64,000 nt of DNA from Elainella sp. Prado103 (lineage in GTDB: Bacteria; Cyanobacteriota; Cyanobacteriia; Elainellales; Elainellaceae). A program made the position numbers and the translations under genes. The notes under the pieces were generated by a model. It worked only from the letters and a program-made list of their open reading frames with translations. It was not told the DNA's origin and made no database searches. Positions within the stretch are counted from its first letter, which is position 1, and the number at the start of each line of letters is the position of its first letter. Where the stretch lies: positions 165,067 to 229,066 of the forward strand of contig JALOOM010000001.1 of NCBI GenBank assembly GCA_025454395.1. Direction: 5' to 3'. Below are positions 8,578 to 21,848 of the stretch, in pieces.

Positions 8578-9918
8578 CTATTCTCCAGCTTGAGGTTTAG
8601 GCTCTAATCGTTCTGTTTCAGAAGAGGGTTGCACCCGTAGCCGCACTGAATCGGCATGGGAAGGCAGCCCTTCAGCGGTTGCTAAAACATCAACAGCAGT
8701 GGAGACCTTTTGGAGGGCTTTAGATGAGTACTGAATCAAACTGGAGCTTTTGATAAAGGTTTCCACACTGAGCGCAGAAGCATATCGGGCCGATCCAGAC
8801 GTTGGTAAGGTATGGTTTGGTCCTGCCAAATAGTCTCCTACTGCTTCTGGAGTCGAATGACCCAGGAAAATAGCACCAGCATGGCGGATGTGTTCTAACA
8901 CAGTCCAGGGATCTTCAACTTCCAATTCTAAGTGTTCGGGAGCAAATTCATTCGAGAGTTCAGCCGCCGCTTCTAAGGAGTCCACCACGACCACTAGGCC
9001 ATAGTGAGCGATCGATTTCTCAGTCAACAATCGACGCGGATGGTTAATGAGCTGCTGTTTCACCTCTGTCACAACTTGCATTGCCAATTCTGAACTGGTG
9101 GTCAGCAAAATTGCCGCTGCCATCGGATCATGTTCGGCTTGGGCTAGCAGATCAGCCGCAACATGGACTGGATTGGCCGTGGCATCTGCAATCACCAGCA
9201 CTTCGGAAGGGCCAGCCAAAGAATCAATCCCTACCGTACCGTAGACCAGCTTTTTAGCCAGGGTGACGTAGATGTTGCCCGGCCCAGTAATCACATCAAC
9301 TTTGGGAATGGTTTCGGTGCCATAGGCCATCGCGGCAATCGCCTGTGCTCCACCCATGCGATAGATTTCTTGCACCCCTGATTCTTGTGCAGCAACCAAC
9401 ACAGCCGGATTAACTGCCTTATTTGGCCCCGGTGGAGTGGCAATCACCACCCGCGGAACTTGCGCAACTTTGGCCGGTACGGCATTCATAATGACTGTGC
9501 TGGGATAGGCTGCTCGCCCACCCGGAACATACAACCCAGCTCGATCGACAGGAGTGTAGCGCTTGCCTAAAACCACCTCATCTTCACCAAACTGTACCCA
9601 GCTTTTGGGAACTCGCTGACGATGAAAGGCTTCAACCTGACGACAAGCTAACCGAATGGCATCCAACAGCTCTTTTGAAACTTGCTGATAAGCAGCATCC
9701 AACTCTGAGCCGGAAACTCGCAACTCTTCAGACTTCAGAGAAACCTGATCATATTCTTCCGTATAATGAATGACTGCTCGGTCGCCCTGCCGTTTGACGG
9801 ACTGCAACACCTCCCGCACAGTTGCTTCTTTATGAACAACTTGATCGTCGTGAGTTCGATCGCAAATCCGCCGCAGTTCGGTGAGTGCCTCAGCCCGCTG
9901 AGTGATAATTCGCAGCAT
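8578..9918 (-). CDS. hisD: Histidinol dehydrogenase
   Basis: The 446-residue protein is full length for the family. HisD oxidises L-histidinol to L-histidine with two NAD in the last two steps of histidine synthesis. Visible signatures are VPGGRAAYPSTVIMN, TGPGNIYVTLAKK, AGPSEVLVIAD, the LLAQAEHDP segment with active-site and zinc residues, and NEFAPEHLE and GPNHTLPT near the C-terminus. No other his gene is adjacent, as is usual in cyanobacteria, where the pathway is scattered. The last 15 residues are a variable tail. Confidence 0.96.
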   Translation of the reverse strand: MLRIITQRAEALTELRRICDRTHDDQVVHKEATVREVLQSVKRQGDRAVIHYTEEYDQVSLKSEELRVSGSELDAAYQQVSKELLDAIRLACRQVEAFHRQRVPKSWVQFGEDEVVLGKRYTPVDRAGLYVPGGRAAYPSTVIMNAVPAKVAQVPRVVIATPPGPNKAVNPAVLVAAQESGVQEIYRMGGAQAIAAMAYGTETIPKVDVITGPGNIYVTLAKKLVYGTVGIDSLAGPSEVLVIADATANPVHVAADLLAQAEHDPMAAAILLTTSSELAMQVVTEVKQQLINHPRRLLTEKSIAHYGLVVVVDSLEAAAELSNEFAPEHLELEVEDPWTVLEHIRHAGAIFLGHSTPEAVGDYLAGPNHTLPTSGSARYASALSVETFIKSSSLIQYSSKALQKVSTAVDVLATAEGLPSHADSVRLRVQPSSETERLEPKPQAGE

Positions 9919-10518
<600 letters not shown>

Positions 10519-10587
10519 TTAGAGCTAGATTTAGATCTAGGTTTCTAAAAGTCTAGATGCAATTTCAGCTATGCAGTTGTTTCAGTC

Positions 10588-11379
10588 ATGCAGTTGATCG
10601 ACACCCATGTCCATCTCAATTTTGAAAACTTTGCACCGGATCTCGACCAAGTAGCTGAGCAGTGGCGCTCGGCTGGTGTCGTACGGTTAGTGCATTCTTG
10701 TGTCGAGCCTGCTGAATTTGACAGTATTCGAGCGATCGCCGATCGTTTCCCTGAGTTGTCCTTTGCAGTAGGTTTGCATCCATTGGATGTGGAAAAATGG
10801 ACTCCCCAGTCTGCTCAGCAGATCCTGCAACTGGCTCAGTCCGATCGGCGAGTCGTAGCCATTGGTGAGCTGGGATTGGATTTTTTTAAGTCTGATCGTC
10901 AGGCTTTACAGGAAGCGGTCTTCTGGGAACAACTGCTGATTGCTCACCAACTCAGCCTGCCTGTCATTATTCACTGTCGGGATGCTGCAGCTCGCATGGC
11001 CGAATGCCTTCGTGAGTTCAAGTCCCAGCATGGATCGATCCAGGGAGTGATGCACTGCTGGAGTGGTACCCCAGAGGAAACGCAATGGTTTCTCGACCTT
11101 GGTTTTTACATCAGTTTCAGTGGGATTGTCACTTTCAAGAAAGCTGAAGCGGTTCAGGCGGCTGCCCAGATGGTGCCAAGCGATCGACTGCTCATCGAAA
11201 CGGATTGTCCTTTCCTGGCTCCTGTGCCTAAACGGGGCGAGTCGCGCAATCAACCCGCCTATGTGCGATATGTTGCAGAGCAGGTCGCTAAACTGCGAGG
11301 TATGCCCTTGGAGGAGGTCGCCACCCAGACGACTTCCAACGCCTGTCGTCTTTTTGGGCTCTCACTGCCTGCTGACTAG
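10588..11379 (+). CDS. tatD: TatD family metal-dependent DNase
   Basis: This 263-residue TIM-barrel hydrolase has the family metal ligands in order: DTHVHL near the N-terminus, [24 protein letters not shown] and [12 protein letters not shown]. TatD proteins are 3'-5' exonucleases or deoxyribonucleases acting in the cytoplasm in DNA repair or degradation. The gene sits between rpsT and rpoB, in the same direction, and could share the rpsT transcript. The rpoBC promoter lies about 300 bp downstream. Confidence 0.93.
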   Translation: MQLIDTHVHLNFENFAPDLDQVAEQWRSAGVVRLVHSCVEPAEFDSIRAIADRFPELSFAVGLHPLDVEKWTPQSAQQILQLAQSDRRVVAIGELGLDFFKSDRQALQEAVFWEQLLIAHQLSLPVIIHCRDAAARMAECLREFKSQHGSIQGVMHCWSGTPEETQWFLDLGFYISFSGIVTFKKAEAVQAAAQMVPSDRLLIETDCPFLAPVPKRGESRNQPAYVRYVAEQVAKLRGMPLEEVATQTTSNACRLFGLSLPAD

Positions 11380-11676
11380 ATTGCTTAAGATCCACTGGCA
11401 CTGCCTTCCCCGCCTAACTCTGGTGGTTCTGAGCAGCCTTGCCAGTTGCGAGTCCGAGATGCATCGATCGGTCATCTCCCCTAGGTATACTGACGCAACT
11501 TCTGCCAGTTGCCTGAGCGGTTAGTTGAATCCGAGCCCACAGTTTGATTGGTATACGGCATAATGAAGGTTGGAATATGTAAATTTTTTTGAGATTTGCG
11601 ATACAGAGTGGTAATCTTACCTTCTGAAACCCTGTAGTTCGCCTGCCCCCTCTGTCGATTAATTTATCTGTAATAC

Positions 11677-11705
11677 TTGACAAGGTACGTTGTTTAAGTT
11701 ATATT
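11677..11705 (+). promoter_or_regulatory. Sigma-70-type promoter of rpoB-rpoC1-rpoC2
   Basis: A perfect TTGACA -35 box (11677-11682) and a TATATT -10 box (11700-11705) are separated by exactly 17 bp, about 210 bp before the rpoB start. It is the best-formed promoter I found in the window. Confidence 0.75.
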
Positions 11706-11804
11706 CTCCGTGCTCTATCTGCTTATATCTTAAAGATCCGTATTGGAATCGCTCTGGGATCTCATCAACTCACTTCAAATATCTCGAAATCACACAAACT
11801 GCGG

Positions 11805-11837
11805 TTCAGTCTTCTGGTTGGAGGACTGAAGTTTTTT
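11805..11837 (+). terminator. Attenuator-like hairpin in the rpoB leader
   Basis: TTCAGTCTTC (11805-11814) pairs with GAGGACTGAA (11821-11830) through one G-U, around a 6-nt loop. GTTTTTT follows. It lies between the promoter at 11677 and the rpoB start, so it could stop part of the transcripts before rpoB. Confidence 0.65.
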
Positions 11838-11914
11838 CGTCATTATAGCTTTTCATTGCCCAGTGACCATAGCGTTAGGGGTATGCCCCCAGCAACACCG
11901 ACTCGAGGAGACGC

Positions 11915-14900
11915 ATGAGTAACCTAACCAAGCCAACATCTATGTTTACCCTGCCCGATCTGGTGGAAATTCAGCGAGCGAGTTTTCGCTGGTTTCTAGA
12001 AGAGGGGCTGATCGAGGAATTGGACAGCTTCTCGCCCATTACAGACTATACCGGCAAGCTGGAGCTTCATTTCCTTGGCAAAGACTATAGATTAAGACGC
12101 CCTAAATATGATGTTGACGAGGCGAAGCGGCGGGACAGCACCTATGCAGTGCAAATGTATGTTCCGACTCGACTGATCAACAAAGAAACGGGCGAAATCA
12201 AAGAGCAGGAGGTTTTCATTGGCGATCTGCCGTTGATGACCGATCGGGGTACCTTCATTATCAACGGTGCCGAACGGGTGATCGTGAACCAGATCGTGCG
12301 GAGTCCTGGTGTTTATTACAAAAAAGAAATTGATAAAAACGGGCGTAGTACCTTCAATGCCAGTTTGATTCCGAACCGGGGTGCTTGGCTCAAATTCGAG
12401 ACTGACAAAAATGATCTGGTTTGGGTGCGCATCGACAAAACGCGGAAATTGTCAGCTCAGGTGTTGTTGAAGGCTTTGGGGCTGAGCGATGGGGAAATCT
12501 TTGATGCCTTGCGCCACCCTGAGTACTTTCAAAAAACGATCGAAAAAGAGGGGCAATTCAGTGAAGAAGAAGCCTTGATGGAGCTATATCGGAAGCTGCG
12601 TCCGGGTGAACCACCGACTGTATCCGGGGGGCAACAACTGCTGGATTCTCGGTTCTTCGATCCCAAGCGCTATGATTTGGGGCGCGTAGGACGTTACAAA
12701 TTGAATCGGAAGTTGCGGTTGAGTGTGCCAGAAGCAACCCGAATCCTCACTCCCCAGGATATTCTGGCAGCGATCGATTACCTGATTAATCTGGAATTTG
12801 ATCTGGGTCAAATTGATGACATTGACCACTTGGGGAATCGTCGCGTCCGATCGGTCGGTGAACTGCTGCAAAATCAGGTACGGGTTGGGTTAAATCGTTT
12901 AGAGCGGATCATCCGGGAGCGGATGACGGTCTCAGATGCCGATTCCTTAACCCCTGCTTCACTGGTCAACCCGAAACCGCTGGTTGCCGCCATTAAAGAA
13001 TTTTTTGGTTCGTCTCAACTGTCCCAGTTTATGGATCAGACGAATCCCCTGGCCGAATTGACCCACAAACGGCGCTTAAGTGCCCTAGGCCCAGGGGGCT
13101 TGACGCGAGAACGGGCCGGATTTGCCGTGCGAGATATTCATCCTTCCCACTATGGTCGAATCTGCCCGATCGAAACTCCAGAAGGTCCGAATGCTGGCTT
13201 GATTGGTTCGTTGGCCACCCATGCGCGAGTCAATTCCTATGGCTTCATTGAAACGCCCTTTTATCGGGTTGAAGGAGCACGGGTGGTGCGGGAAGAAGCC
13301 CCTGCTTATATGACTGCTGATGAAGAGGATGATTTTCGGGTCGCAGCCGGTGACGTGTCTGTGGATGAGGCTGGTCATATCCTGGGCGAGCAAGTACCCA
13401 TTCGCTATCGGCAAGAATTTACTACCGCTGCTCCAGACGAGATTGACTATGTGGCTGTTTCGCCAGTGCAAATTATTTCGGTGGCGACCTCATTGATTCC
13501 CTTTTTGGAACATGATGATGCCAACCGGGCACTGATGGGATCGAACATGCAACGGCAGGCCGTACCTCTATTGCGTCCAGAGCGTCCTTTGGTAGGGACG
13601 GGATTGGAAGCCCAAGCGGCACGGGACTCGGGGATGGTGATTGTCAGCCGTACCGACGGGGAAGTGACCTACGTGGATGCCAACCGGATCCGGATTCGTA
13701 ACCCAGAAGGCAAGGAAGTCGAGTATCAGTTACAAAAGTACCAGCGTTCTAACCAAGATACTTGTCTGAATCAGCGCCCGATCGTCTTTGCTGGGGATCA
13801 GGTCGTGGCTGGGCAAATTTTGGCGGATGGATCGGCAACCGAAGGCGGTGAGCTGGCATTAGGACAAAATGTGCTGGTCGCCTACATGCCTTGGGAAGGT
13901 TACAACTATGAAGATGCGATCCTAATTAGTGAACGCTTGGTCTGCGATGATGTCTATACCTCAATCCACATTGAAAAATATGAGATTGAGGCCCGTCAAA
14001 CCAAGCTGGGGCCAGAAGAAATTACCCGTGAAATTCCCAACGTAGGGGAAGATGCTCTCCGACAACTTGATGAAACCGGCATTATCCGAATTGGGGCCTG
14101 GGTAGAAGCAGGGGATATTTTGGTGGGTAAGGTCACGCCTAAAGGGGAGTCCGATCAACCACCAGAAGAGAAGCTGCTGCGAGCAATCTTCGGTGAAAAA
14201 GCACGTGATGTCCGCGATAACTCACTGCGAGTCCCGAATGGTGAAAAGGGTCGGGTGGTTGATGTGCGGGTGTTTACTCGGGAGCAGGGCGATGAACTGC
14301 CCCCCGGAGCCAATATGGTTGTGCGCTGCTATGTCGCCCAAAAGCGCAAAATTCAGGTAGGGGACAAAATGGCGGGTCGCCATGGGAATAAGGGAATTAT
14401 TTCTCGCATTCTCAGTCCGGAAGATATGCCTTATTTGCCTGATGGTCACCCGGTAGATATTGTTCTTAACCCATTGGGAGTACCTTCCCGAATGAACGTG
14501 GGGCAGGTGTTTGAGTGTCTATTGGGCTGGGCTGGTCACAACTTGGGTAGCCGGTTCAAAATGATTCCATTTGATGAAATGTATGGTGCAGAAGCTTCTC
14601 GCCTGACGACCCATGCCAAAATTGACGAAGCCCGCCAAAAAACAGGGCAAGACTGGGTCTATAACCCGAATAATCCGGGCAAGATCCAAGTCTACGATGG
14701 TCGCACAGGAGAACCCTTCGATCGACCGGTGACGGTGGGTACGGCGTACATGCTGAAGCTGGTACACCTGGTAGATGATAAGATTCATGCGCGCTCCACG
14801 GGGCCATACTCGCTAGTCACCCAGCAGCCTCTGGGCGGTAAGGCTCAGCAAGGCGGACAACGGTTTGGGGAAATGGAAGTTTGGGCGTTGGAAGCCTTTG

Positions 14901-15214
14901 GGGCTGCTTACATTCTGCAAGAGCTGCTTACCGTCAAATCAGATGATATGCAGGGTCGGAATGAAGCCCTCAATGCGATCGTTAAAGGGAAAGCGATCCC
15001 GCGACCGGGTACACCAGAGTCCTTTAAAGTACTGATGCGAGAATTGCAATCCCTTTGTTTAGATATTGCAGCTCACAAGCTTCAGAACCAGGATGATGGC
15101 ACCAGTCGTGATCTGGAAGTCGATTTGATGGCGGATGTGGGTAACCGTCGAACCCCCTCCCGGCCCACCTATGAGTCGATTTCTCGTGATGAGATGGAAG
15201 AGGTTGAAGATTAG
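11915..15214 (+). CDS. rpoB: RNA polymerase subunit beta
   Basis: The 1099-residue product is the usual cyanobacterial length. The ATG has GAGGAG just upstream. Landmarks include the rifampicin-region [17 protein letters not shown] near residue 366, [10 protein letters not shown], and the catalytic-centre [12 protein letters not shown] near residue 817. The C-terminal segment [12 protein letters not shown] contacts beta-prime. It is first in the order rpoB-rpoC1-rpoC2, with a 168-bp gap to rpoC1. A strong promoter and a leader hairpin lie upstream. Confidence 0.99.
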   Translation: MSNLTKPTSMFTLPDLVEIQRASFRWFLEEGLIEELDSFSPITDYTGKLELHFLGKDYRLRRPKYDVDEAKRRDSTYAVQMYVPTRLINKETGEIKEQEVFIGDLPLMTDRGTFIINGAERVIVNQIVRSPGVYYKKEIDKNGRSTFNASLIPNRGAWLKFETDKNDLVWVRIDKTRKLSAQVLLKALGLSDGEIFDALRHPEYFQKTIEKEGQFSEEEALMELYRKLRPGEPPTVSGGQQLLDSRFFDPKRYDLGRVGRYKLNRKLRLSVPEATRILTPQDILAAIDYLINLEFDLGQIDDIDHLGNRRVRSVGELLQNQVRVGLNRLERIIRERMTVSDADSLTPASLVNPKPLVAAIKEFFGSSQLSQFMDQTNPLAELTHKRRLSALGPGGLTRERAGFAVRDIHPSHYGRICPIETPEGPNAGLIGSLATHARVNSYGFIETPFYRVEGARVVREEAPAYMTADEEDDFRVAAGDVSVDEAGHILGEQVPIRYRQEFTTAAPDEIDYVAVSPVQIISVATSLIPFLEHDDANRALMGSNMQRQAVPLLRPERPLVGTGLEAQAARDSGMVIVSRTDGEVTYVDANRIRIRNPEGKEVEYQLQKYQRSNQDTCLNQRPIVFAGDQVVAGQILADGSATEGGELALGQNVLVAYMPWEGYNYEDAILISERLVCDDVYTSIHIEKYEIEARQTKLGPEEITREIPNVGEDALRQLDETGIIRIGAWVEAGDILVGKVTPKGESDQPPEEKLLRAIFGEKARDVRDNSLRVPNGEKGRVVDVRVFTREQGDELPPGANMVVRCYVAQKRKIQVGDKMAGRHGNKGIISRILSPEDMPYLPDGHPVDIVLNPLGVPSRMNVGQVFECLLGWAGHNLGSRFKMIPFDEMYGAEASRLTTHAKIDEARQKTGQDWVYNPNNPGKIQVYDGRTGEPFDRPVTVGTAYMLKLVHLVDDKIHARSTGPYSLVTQQPLGGKAQQGGQRFGEMEVWALEAFGAAYILQELLTVKSDDMQGRNEALNAIVKGKAIPRPGTPESFKVLMRELQSLCLDIAAHKLQNQDDGTSRDLEVDLMADVGNRRTPSRPTYESISRDEMEEVED

Positions 15215-15382
15215 CACAGAAGATTAGCACAAAGGATAGCCAAGGGTAGCTCTTCGAGCGGTGTCAGGCAGAAGAATTTGCCCTTGCTGACCATAACTGG
15301 GACTGCGAATCACGCAGCAGCAATCACCCAGAACTAGAACCACGACAGGACAATAACCAGGACAGAGGGGAAAGTCGCAGCG

Positions 15383-17257
15383 ATGCCAAAGCTAGAACAA
15401 CAGCGGTTTGACTACGTCAAAATTGGTCTGGCATCTCCAGAAAGAATCCGTCAATGGGGAGAGCGGACCTTGCCAAACGGCATGGTGGTAGGGGAAGTCA
15501 CTAAGCCAGAAACGATCAACTATCGAACGTTAAAACCAGAAATGGACGGCTTATTTTGTGAGCGCATTTTTGGACCAGCCAAGGATTGGGAATGCCATTG
15601 CGGTAAATACAAGCGGGTGCGGCATCGGGGCATTGTCTGCGAGCGCTGCGGGGTCGAGGTGACTGAATCTCGAGTTCGTCGTCACCGGATGGGTTATATC
15701 AAACTGGCGGCTCCTGTGGCCCATGTCTGGTATCTCAAAGGGATTCCCAGCTATATGTCGATCCTGTTGGATATGCCGTTGCGGGATGTAGAACAGATCG
15801 TCTATTTCAACTCTTACGTTGTGCTCGATCCAGGCAACGCAGAGCTGACCTACAAGCAGTTGCTGACGGAAGATCAGTGGATTGAGATTGAAGATCAGCT
15901 CTACAGCGAAGATTCTCAACTGCAAGGGATTGAAGTGGGGATTGGTGCAGAAGCCCTACAGCGACTGTTGCAAGATCTGGATTTAGAAAAGGAAGCAGAA
16001 ACGCTGCGGGAAGAGATTGCCACTGCCAAAGGGCAAAAGCGAGCCAAGCTAATCAAGCGGCTCCGGGTCATTGATAACTTTATCGCGACTCGTTCCCTGC
16101 CGGAATGGATGATCCTGAACGTAATTCCAGTGATTCCGCCGGACTTACGCCCCATGGTGCAGCTAGATGGGGGTCGGTTTGCGACTTCTGACTTGAACGA
16201 TCTCTACCGTCGAGTCATCAACCGTAACAACCGCTTGGCTCGTTTGCAGGAAATCCTGGCTCCGGAAATTATTGTCCGGAACGAAAAACGGATGTTACAA
16301 GAAGCAGTTGATGCCCTGATCGATAACGGTCGGCGAGGCCGTACGGTAGTGGGTGCTAACAATCGTCCTCTGAAATCCCTATCCGACATTATTGAAGGGA
16401 AGCAAGGTCGGTTCCGCCAAAACCTGCTGGGCAAACGGGTCGATTACTCAGGTCGTTCTGTCATCGTGGTTGGACCCAAGCTGAAAATCCATCAGTGCGG
16501 ATTGCCGCGGGAAATGGCGATCGAGTTGTTTCAGCCCTTTGTAATTCACCGACTGATCCGCCAAGGTTTAGTTAATAACATCAAGGCAGCCAAAAAGCTG
16601 ATCCAACGGAATGATCCACAGATTTGGGATGTGTTGGAAGAGGTAATTGATGGTCACCCTGTCCTCTTAAACCGGGCTCCAACTTTGCACCGATTAGGCA
16701 TTCAAGCTTTTGAACCGATCCTGGTAGAAGGTCGAGCCATCCAAATTCATCCCCTCGTCTGTCCGGCTTTCAACGCTGACTTTGATGGTGACCAAATGGC
16801 AGTCCATGTGCCCTTGTCCCTTGAAGCCCAGGCCGAAGCCCGGTTGCTGATGTTGGCTTCCAATAATATTCTTTCGCCTGCTACAGGACGACCGATCGTG
16901 ACTCCCAGCCAGGATATGGTTTTAGGTTGTTACTATTTGACGGCTGAAAACCCGGCTGCAACCAAGGGGGCAGGACGCTATTTTGCCAGTCTGGAGGATG
17001 TCATTCTTGCCTATGATCAAAGACTGGTGGACATTCACGCCTATGTGTGGGTGCGGTTTGACGGAGCTGTTGAAAATGATGGTTCCGAGTCCGATCCGTT
17101 GCAAGTAGACCAGGCAGAGGATGGCAGTGTCACGAAACTCTATAAATTCCGGCGCGTACGAGAAGATGCAAACGGTACGCTGATTTCGCAATACATCAAA
17201 ACGACACCTGGACGGATTATCTACAACAAGACTGTCCAAGATGCGCTGGTGAGTTAA
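15383..17257 (+). CDS. rpoC1: RNA polymerase subunit gamma (N-terminal part of beta-prime)
   Basis: In cyanobacteria and plastids beta-prime is split, and this 624-residue protein is the N-terminal half. The N-terminal zinc ribbon uses C71, C73, C86 and C89. The catalytic magnesium-binding motif [12 protein letters not shown] sits near residue 465. [18 protein letters not shown] and [17 protein letters not shown] are also conserved. It ends 26 bp before the preferred rpoC2 start. Confidence 0.99.
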   Translation: MPKLEQQRFDYVKIGLASPERIRQWGERTLPNGMVVGEVTKPETINYRTLKPEMDGLFCERIFGPAKDWECHCGKYKRVRHRGIVCERCGVEVTESRVRRHRMGYIKLAAPVAHVWYLKGIPSYMSILLDMPLRDVEQIVYFNSYVVLDPGNAELTYKQLLTEDQWIEIEDQLYSEDSQLQGIEVGIGAEALQRLLQDLDLEKEAETLREEIATAKGQKRAKLIKRLRVIDNFIATRSLPEWMILNVIPVIPPDLRPMVQLDGGRFATSDLNDLYRRVINRNNRLARLQEILAPEIIVRNEKRMLQEAVDALIDNGRRGRTVVGANNRPLKSLSDIIEGKQGRFRQNLLGKRVDYSGRSVIVVGPKLKIHQCGLPREMAIELFQPFVIHRLIRQGLVNNIKAAKKLIQRNDPQIWDVLEEVIDGHPVLLNRAPTLHRLGIQAFEPILVEGRAIQIHPLVCPAFNADFDGDQMAVHVPLSLEAQAEARLLMLASNNILSPATGRPIVTPSQDMVLGCYYLTAENPAATKGAGRYFASLEDVILAYDQRLVDIHAYVWVRFDGAVENDGSESDPLQVDQAEDGSVTKLYKFRRVREDANGTLISQYIKTTPGRIIYNKTVQDALVS

Positions 17258-17283
17258 TCGGAAAATTTATGAGAGGGCAGAGA

Positions 17284-20200
17284 ATGACATCAGAAGATAG
17301 GGCGACACAAAAGCAGGCACCAGCGATGCTCTTCCGGAACCGGGTGGTTAACAAAGGGCAGCTAAGACGGCTAATTGCTTGGGCGTTTACCAATTACGGC
17401 ACAGCCAGAACTGCCCATATGGCGGATGAGCTGAAGGATCTGGGCTTTAAATTTGCTACCCGGGCCGGGGTTTCCATCAGTGTGGATGACTTGCAGGTGC
17501 CACCGAGCAAGCGCCAACTACTGGATGCGGCTGAAGAGGAAATCCGGGAAACAGAAAGTCGCTACACGCGGGGCGAGATCACGGAAGTTGAACGATTTCA
17601 GAAGGTGATTGACACCTGGAATGGCACCAGTGAGGAGCTGAAAGATGAAGTGGTACGCCACTTTGAAGCCAGCGATCCACTTAACTCGGTGTACATGATG
17701 GCGTTTTCAGGTGCTCGAGGTAACATCTCCCAGGTACGGCAGTTAGTGGGGATGCGGGGCTTGATGGCCAATCCCCAAGGGGAAATTATTGACCTGCCGA
17801 TCAAGACAAACTTCCGCGAAGGGCTGACGGTTACGGAGTATATTATTTCCTCCTATGGAGCTCGTAAAGGACTGGTAGATACGGCACTGCGAACGGCTGA
17901 CTCTGGCTATTTGACACGCCGACTGGTGGATGTCTCGCAGGATGTGATCATTCGTGAAAACGATTGTGGCACCGATCGCGGTATTTCGGTTCGCAGCATG
18001 ACGGATGGGGAGCGGGTGCTGATTCCCCTGCAAGATCGCCTGTTAGGACGGGTGGCAGCACGGGATATTGTTCATCCTCAAACAGGTGAGGTGATTGTCC
18101 CTCGCAATGGAGCCATCTCGGATGAATTAGCGCGGGAAATTGGGAAAGCCAAAATTGAGGAAGTGTTTGTGCGGTCACCTTTGACCTGTGAAGCCAGTCG
18201 CTCAGTTTGTCAGCTTTGCTATGGTTGGAGCCTGGCCCATGCTACTCCCGTGGACTTGGGCGAAGCCGTTGGGATTATTGCGGCTCAGTCGATCGGAGAA
18301 CCGGGTACTCAGCTCACGATGCGTACCTTCCACACCGGCGGTACTTTTACTGGAGAGTTAGCGCCGCAAATCCGGGCTAGCTTCGATGGCATTGTCCATA
18401 CCAAACCGAAGCAATTTCGCTCGCGGGCTTTCCGGACTCGGCATGGGGAAGATGCCCTGATCAGTGAAGTCAGTGTCGATATTATCGTAGAAGCGGGCGA
18501 TCAGAAGGAATCTTCAACGGTACCGTCGGGTTCGATCATCTTTGCGCGAGATGGCAGTGCGGTAAAAGCAGGACAAATGCTGGTAGAGATGCCGAGCACC
18601 GGTCGTGTCCGCAAAGTAACTGAGAAGGCAACGAAGGATGTGGCTTCAGATTTGGCTGGAGAAGTCAAATTTGCTGACCTTGTTCCTGAAGAAAAGAAAG
18701 ACCGTCAGGGCAACACGACTCGGATTGCCCAAAGTGGGGGTTTGATCTGGATTTTGTCCGGTGAAGTCTATAATCTGCCACCTGGTGCCGAACCAGTTGT
18801 ACGGAACGGCGATCGAATTGAATCCAACAGCATCCTGGCAGAAACCAAGTTGGTGACCGAAAACGGTGGCGTGGTGCGGATTCCTCAGGAAAGTGAAGGC
18901 AAGGGTGGGCGAGAAATCGAGATCATCACGGCTTCAGTCCTATTGGATCAGGCGCGTGTGGTGATGGAGAGCCAGCAAGGTCGAGAACAATATTTGATTG
19001 AAACCCAAAATGGCCAACGCTTCTCTTTGATTGCGACTCCTGGCACCAAGGTGACCAATGGTCAGGTAGTCGCAGAGTTAATTGACGATCGCTACCATAC
19101 TCAAACCGGCGGGATCATCAAATACTCAGGGGTGGATGTTGCCAAAAAAGGAAAAGCCAAGTTGGGCTACGAAGTGATCCAAGGGGGAACGCTGCTGTGG
19201 ATTCCGGAAGAAGCCCATGAGGTCAATAAGGATATTTCGCTGCTGATTGTAGAAGATGGGCAGTATGTGGAAGCAGGCACTGAGGTGGTCAAAGATATCT
19301 TCTGCCAGAGCAGTGGAGTCGTGGAAGTCACTCAGAAAAACGACATTCTGCGAGAAATTGTGATCAAGCCTGGTGAATTGCATCTGGCTGATAACCCGGA
19401 AGCAGTGATGTCAAAAGATGGCACGATCGTCAGCCCTGGACAGGAGGTTGTGCCAGGATTGGTAGCTGAGGAACTGCGCTACATCGAATATGTGGAGTCT
19501 CCGGAAGGGCCCGCCTTGTTGCTGCGTCCAGTCACCGAATTTCATGTCCCCGATGAGCCTTCTGTTCCCAGCCAGGCTTCTACTCGTGAGGAATCTAGCA
19601 ACTCGATCCAACTCCGGGCCGTGCAGCGGATTCCTTACAAAGATGGAGAGCGAGTCAAATCGGTAGAAGGTCTGGAATTGCTGAGAACCCAGCTCGTGCT
19701 GGAAATTGAACAGGATGCACCGCAACTGGCAGCCGATATCGAATTGGTGCCGGATGAAACCGATCCATCCATGATGCGGCTTCAGTTGGTTATTCTGGAG
19801 TCACTGGTGATTCGGCGAGATGTAGCGGCTGATCAGACCCAAGGCAGCACCAACACCCGATTGCTGGTGAAAGATGGGGATCAAATCACACCAGGCTCGG
19901 TCGTGGCCCGTACCGAAATCCTCAGTAAAGAAGCTGGGGAAGTGCGTGGGATTCGGGAAGGGGATGAGTCAATTCGCCGTCTTTTGGTGATGCGTGAAGC
20001 GGATCAAATTCGGGTGGAAACGCAAGGTCAGCCGGTAACGGTGAAGCCTGGTGAGTTACTGGTTTCCAATTCTCAGATCGCTGAAAGCGTGGTAACTCCA
20101 GAATCAGGACAGGTCGTCCGAGTAGAAGGGGATCAGTTAGTGATGCGGATTGCCCGTCCCTACCGCGTTTCGGCAGGTGCTGTCTTGCATATTGATGATG

Positions 20201-21300
20201 GTGATTTGGTGCAACGGGGTGACAACCTGGTGTTGCTGGTGTTTGAACGAGCAAAAACCGGAGACATCATTCAGGGTTTACCGAGAATTGAGGAACTCCT
20301 GGAAGCCCGTAAGCCGAAGGAGGCCTGCATTCTCGCTAAGCGTCCTGGAATTGCACAGGTGGTTTATGGCGATGATGAAACCGTGGAAGTCAAGGTGATC
20401 GAATCTGACGGGGTCACGACCGAGTATCAACTCATGCCCGGTCAGAACGCTCTGGTGATTGATGGTCAGGAAGTGAATACAGGTGAGGCTTTGACTGATG
20501 GTCCGGCCAATCCCCATGAAATTCTCGATATCTTCTTCACCTATCACCGGGAAACCCAGGGTGTGCATGAGTCCGCGCTGAAGAGCTTGCAAGAAGTTCA
20601 GACTTTCTTAGTCAACGAAGTGCAGTCTGTCTATCAGTCCCAGGGCATTGAGATTTCCGACAAGCATATTGAAGTGATTGTGCGTCAGATGACCTCAAAG
20701 GGACGGATTGATGATGGGGGAGACACCACCATGCTACCTGGCGAGTTAGTCGAGTTACGCCAGATTGAACAGGTGAACGAAGCCATGTCGATCACTGGGG
20801 GAGCCCCTGCCGAGTACACACCAGTTCTGTTGGGGATCACGAAAGCTTCGCTAAACACGGATAGCTTTATTTCGGCGGCGAGCTTCCAGGAAACGACCCG
20901 CGTGCTCACAGAAGCGGCGATCGAAGGGAAATCAGACTGGCTACGCGGTTTGAAAGAAAACGTGATTATCGGACGATTAATTCCCGCAGGTACTGGGTTT
21001 AACACCTATGAAGAAACCACCAGTGTGGATGCTGAAACCTACATGGATGACAGCAGCTACGAGATGGATGGCGATCTCCTCAATGAGGTGATTGATGACC
21101 AAACGGCTCGTAACTATGAACAGGGAGGATTTGATACCTTCACCATCGGTGGACGCAGCAGTGAATTTGCGGGTGATTTTGGAGCGAGTTACGGAATGGG
21201 ACAAAGCTCGGATGAGCTAGATGATGGATTCTCGCCGCTGTTAGATGATGGGGGTGAGTATGACGATGATGATGGTTCGGATGAGGAGGATGAGGAATAA
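17284..21300 (+). CDS. rpoC2: RNA polymerase subunit beta-prime (C-terminal part)
   Basis: This is the C-terminal half of the split beta-prime, about 1338 residues. The trigger-loop half [18 protein letters not shown] lies near residue 340. Between about 375 and 980 lies the long repetitive barrel-sandwich insertion (SI3) known from cyanobacteria. The conserved body resumes at [13 protein letters not shown]. The C-terminus is acidic. I prefer the ATG at 17284 because GAGGG stands 6 nt upstream; an in-frame ATG at 17269 is also possible. A strong hairpin terminator lies 90 bp after the stop. Confidence 0.98.
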   Translation: MTSEDRATQKQAPAMLFRNRVVNKGQLRRLIAWAFTNYGTARTAHMADELKDLGFKFATRAGVSISVDDLQVPPSKRQLLDAAEEEIRETESRYTRGEITEVERFQKVIDTWNGTSEELKDEVVRHFEASDPLNSVYMMAFSGARGNISQVRQLVGMRGLMANPQGEIIDLPIKTNFREGLTVTEYIISSYGARKGLVDTALRTADSGYLTRRLVDVSQDVIIRENDCGTDRGISVRSMTDGERVLIPLQDRLLGRVAARDIVHPQTGEVIVPRNGAISDELAREIGKAKIEEVFVRSPLTCEASRSVCQLCYGWSLAHATPVDLGEAVGIIAAQSIGEPGTQLTMRTFHTGGTFTGELAPQIRASFDGIVHTKPKQFRSRAFRTRHGEDALISEVSVDIIVEAGDQKESSTVPSGSIIFARDGSAVKAGQMLVEMPSTGRVRKVTEKATKDVASDLAGEVKFADLVPEEKKDRQGNTTRIAQSGGLIWILSGEVYNLPPGAEPVVRNGDRIESNSILAETKLVTENGGVVRIPQESEGKGGREIEIITASVLLDQARVVMESQQGREQYLIETQNGQRFSLIATPGTKVTNGQVVAELIDDRYHTQTGGIIKYSGVDVAKKGKAKLGYEVIQGGTLLWIPEEAHEVNKDISLLIVEDGQYVEAGTEVVKDIFCQSSGVVEVTQKNDILREIVIKPGELHLADNPEAVMSKDGTIVSPGQEVVPGLVAEELRYIEYVESPEGPALLLRPVTEFHVPDEPSVPSQASTREESSNSIQLRAVQRIPYKDGERVKSVEGLELLRTQLVLEIEQDAPQLAADIELVPDETDPSMMRLQLVILESLVIRRDVAADQTQGSTNTRLLVKDGDQITPGSVVARTEILSKEAGEVRGIREGDESIRRLLVMREADQIRVETQGQPVTVKPGELLVSNSQIAESVVTPESGQVVRVEGDQLVMRIARPYRVSAGAVLHIDDGDLVQRGDNLVLLVFERAKTGDIIQGLPRIEELLEARKPKEACILAKRPGIAQVVYGDDETVEVKVIESDGVTTEYQLMPGQNALVIDGQEVNTGEALTDGPANPHEILDIFFTYHRETQGVHESALKSLQEVQTFLVNEVQSVYQSQGIEISDKHIEVIVRQMTSKGRIDDGGDTTMLPGELVELRQIEQVNEAMSITGGAPAEYTPVLLGITKASLNTDSFISAASFQETTRVLTEAAIEGKSDWLRGLKENVIIGRLIPAGTGFNTYEETTSVDAETYMDDSSYEMDGDLLNEVIDDQTARNYEQGGFDTFTIGGRSSEFAGDFGASYGMGQSSDELDDGFSPLLDDGGEYDDDDGSDEEDEE

Positions 21301-21392
21301 CCTGATTGAGATTCAACCGGTAGGCGAGCTAAGCAGTCCCTCATCTGATCGTCTATCCGTCTGGAAATGATCTCAATTTAGTTGAGCTTGTT

Positions 21393-21427
21393 ACCCCCCG
21401 GCACTTAGTCATGCTAGGGGGGTTTGT
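21393..21427. terminator. Terminator at the end of the rpo operon
   Basis: CCCCCC (21394-21399) pairs with GGGGGG (21417-21422), followed by TTTGTT. It sits between convergent rpoC2 and azlD and could serve both strands, though the minus-strand U-tract is short. Confidence 0.75.
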
Positions 21428-21432
21428 TATGG

Positions 21433-21753
21433 CTATGGTGCAAGTAGCCACTGCCAGCCTAAGAAGACGATCATGCCCACCACGATCGTCAACAAGAGAT
21501 TTTTGCGCCAGTAGCCTACTCCGATCGCTGCTAGTAACCCAATTAAGCGAGCATTGGTGGGATCAACCCATAAAACATCATTGGGCATTAAAACTTCAGG
21601 AACCACGATCGCCGTCAGAACGGTAGGGGGTACATAGCAGAGTAATTGCAAAAACCAAGGAGCCATCTTTAATCGTCCGCTCATCGCCACAATTGGATAA
21701 CGGATTGCGAAGGTGACAACGGCCATGCCAGAAATCAGCCAAAGTTCATTCAT
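21433..21753 (-). CDS. azlD: AzlD-type subunit of a branched-chain amino acid exporter
   Basis: This small hydrophobic protein of 106 residues has about four membrane segments. It begins MNELWLISGMAVVTFAIRYP, which matches the AzlD family start, so I chose the ATG at 21753. A longer in-frame version starts at 21852, overlapping the azlC stop as ATGA, but adds residues not typical of the family. AzlD pairs with AzlC in the inner membrane as a two-component exporter of branched-chain amino acids (BrnFE/YgaZH type). It is directly downstream of azlC on the same strand. Confidence 0.85.
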   Translation of the reverse strand: MNELWLISGMAVVTFAIRYPIVAMSGRLKMAPWFLQLLCYVPPTVLTAIVVPEVLMPNDVLWVDPTNARLIGLLAAIGVGYWRKNLLLTIVVGMIVFLGWQWLLAP

Positions 21754-21848
21754 AAGATGGTGAAGAAGCGATTCTAAGAGACGAGAAGACAAATATAGAT
21801 ACAGAATTGCCCAAGTGATTTCATTGCCATTTCTCAGGTGAATGCCGA

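Noticed and set aside
11505..11545. tRNA-like D-arm wording (GCCTGAGCGGTTAG) before rpoB
   Set aside because: No matching acceptor stem, anticodon arm or T-arm could be drawn.
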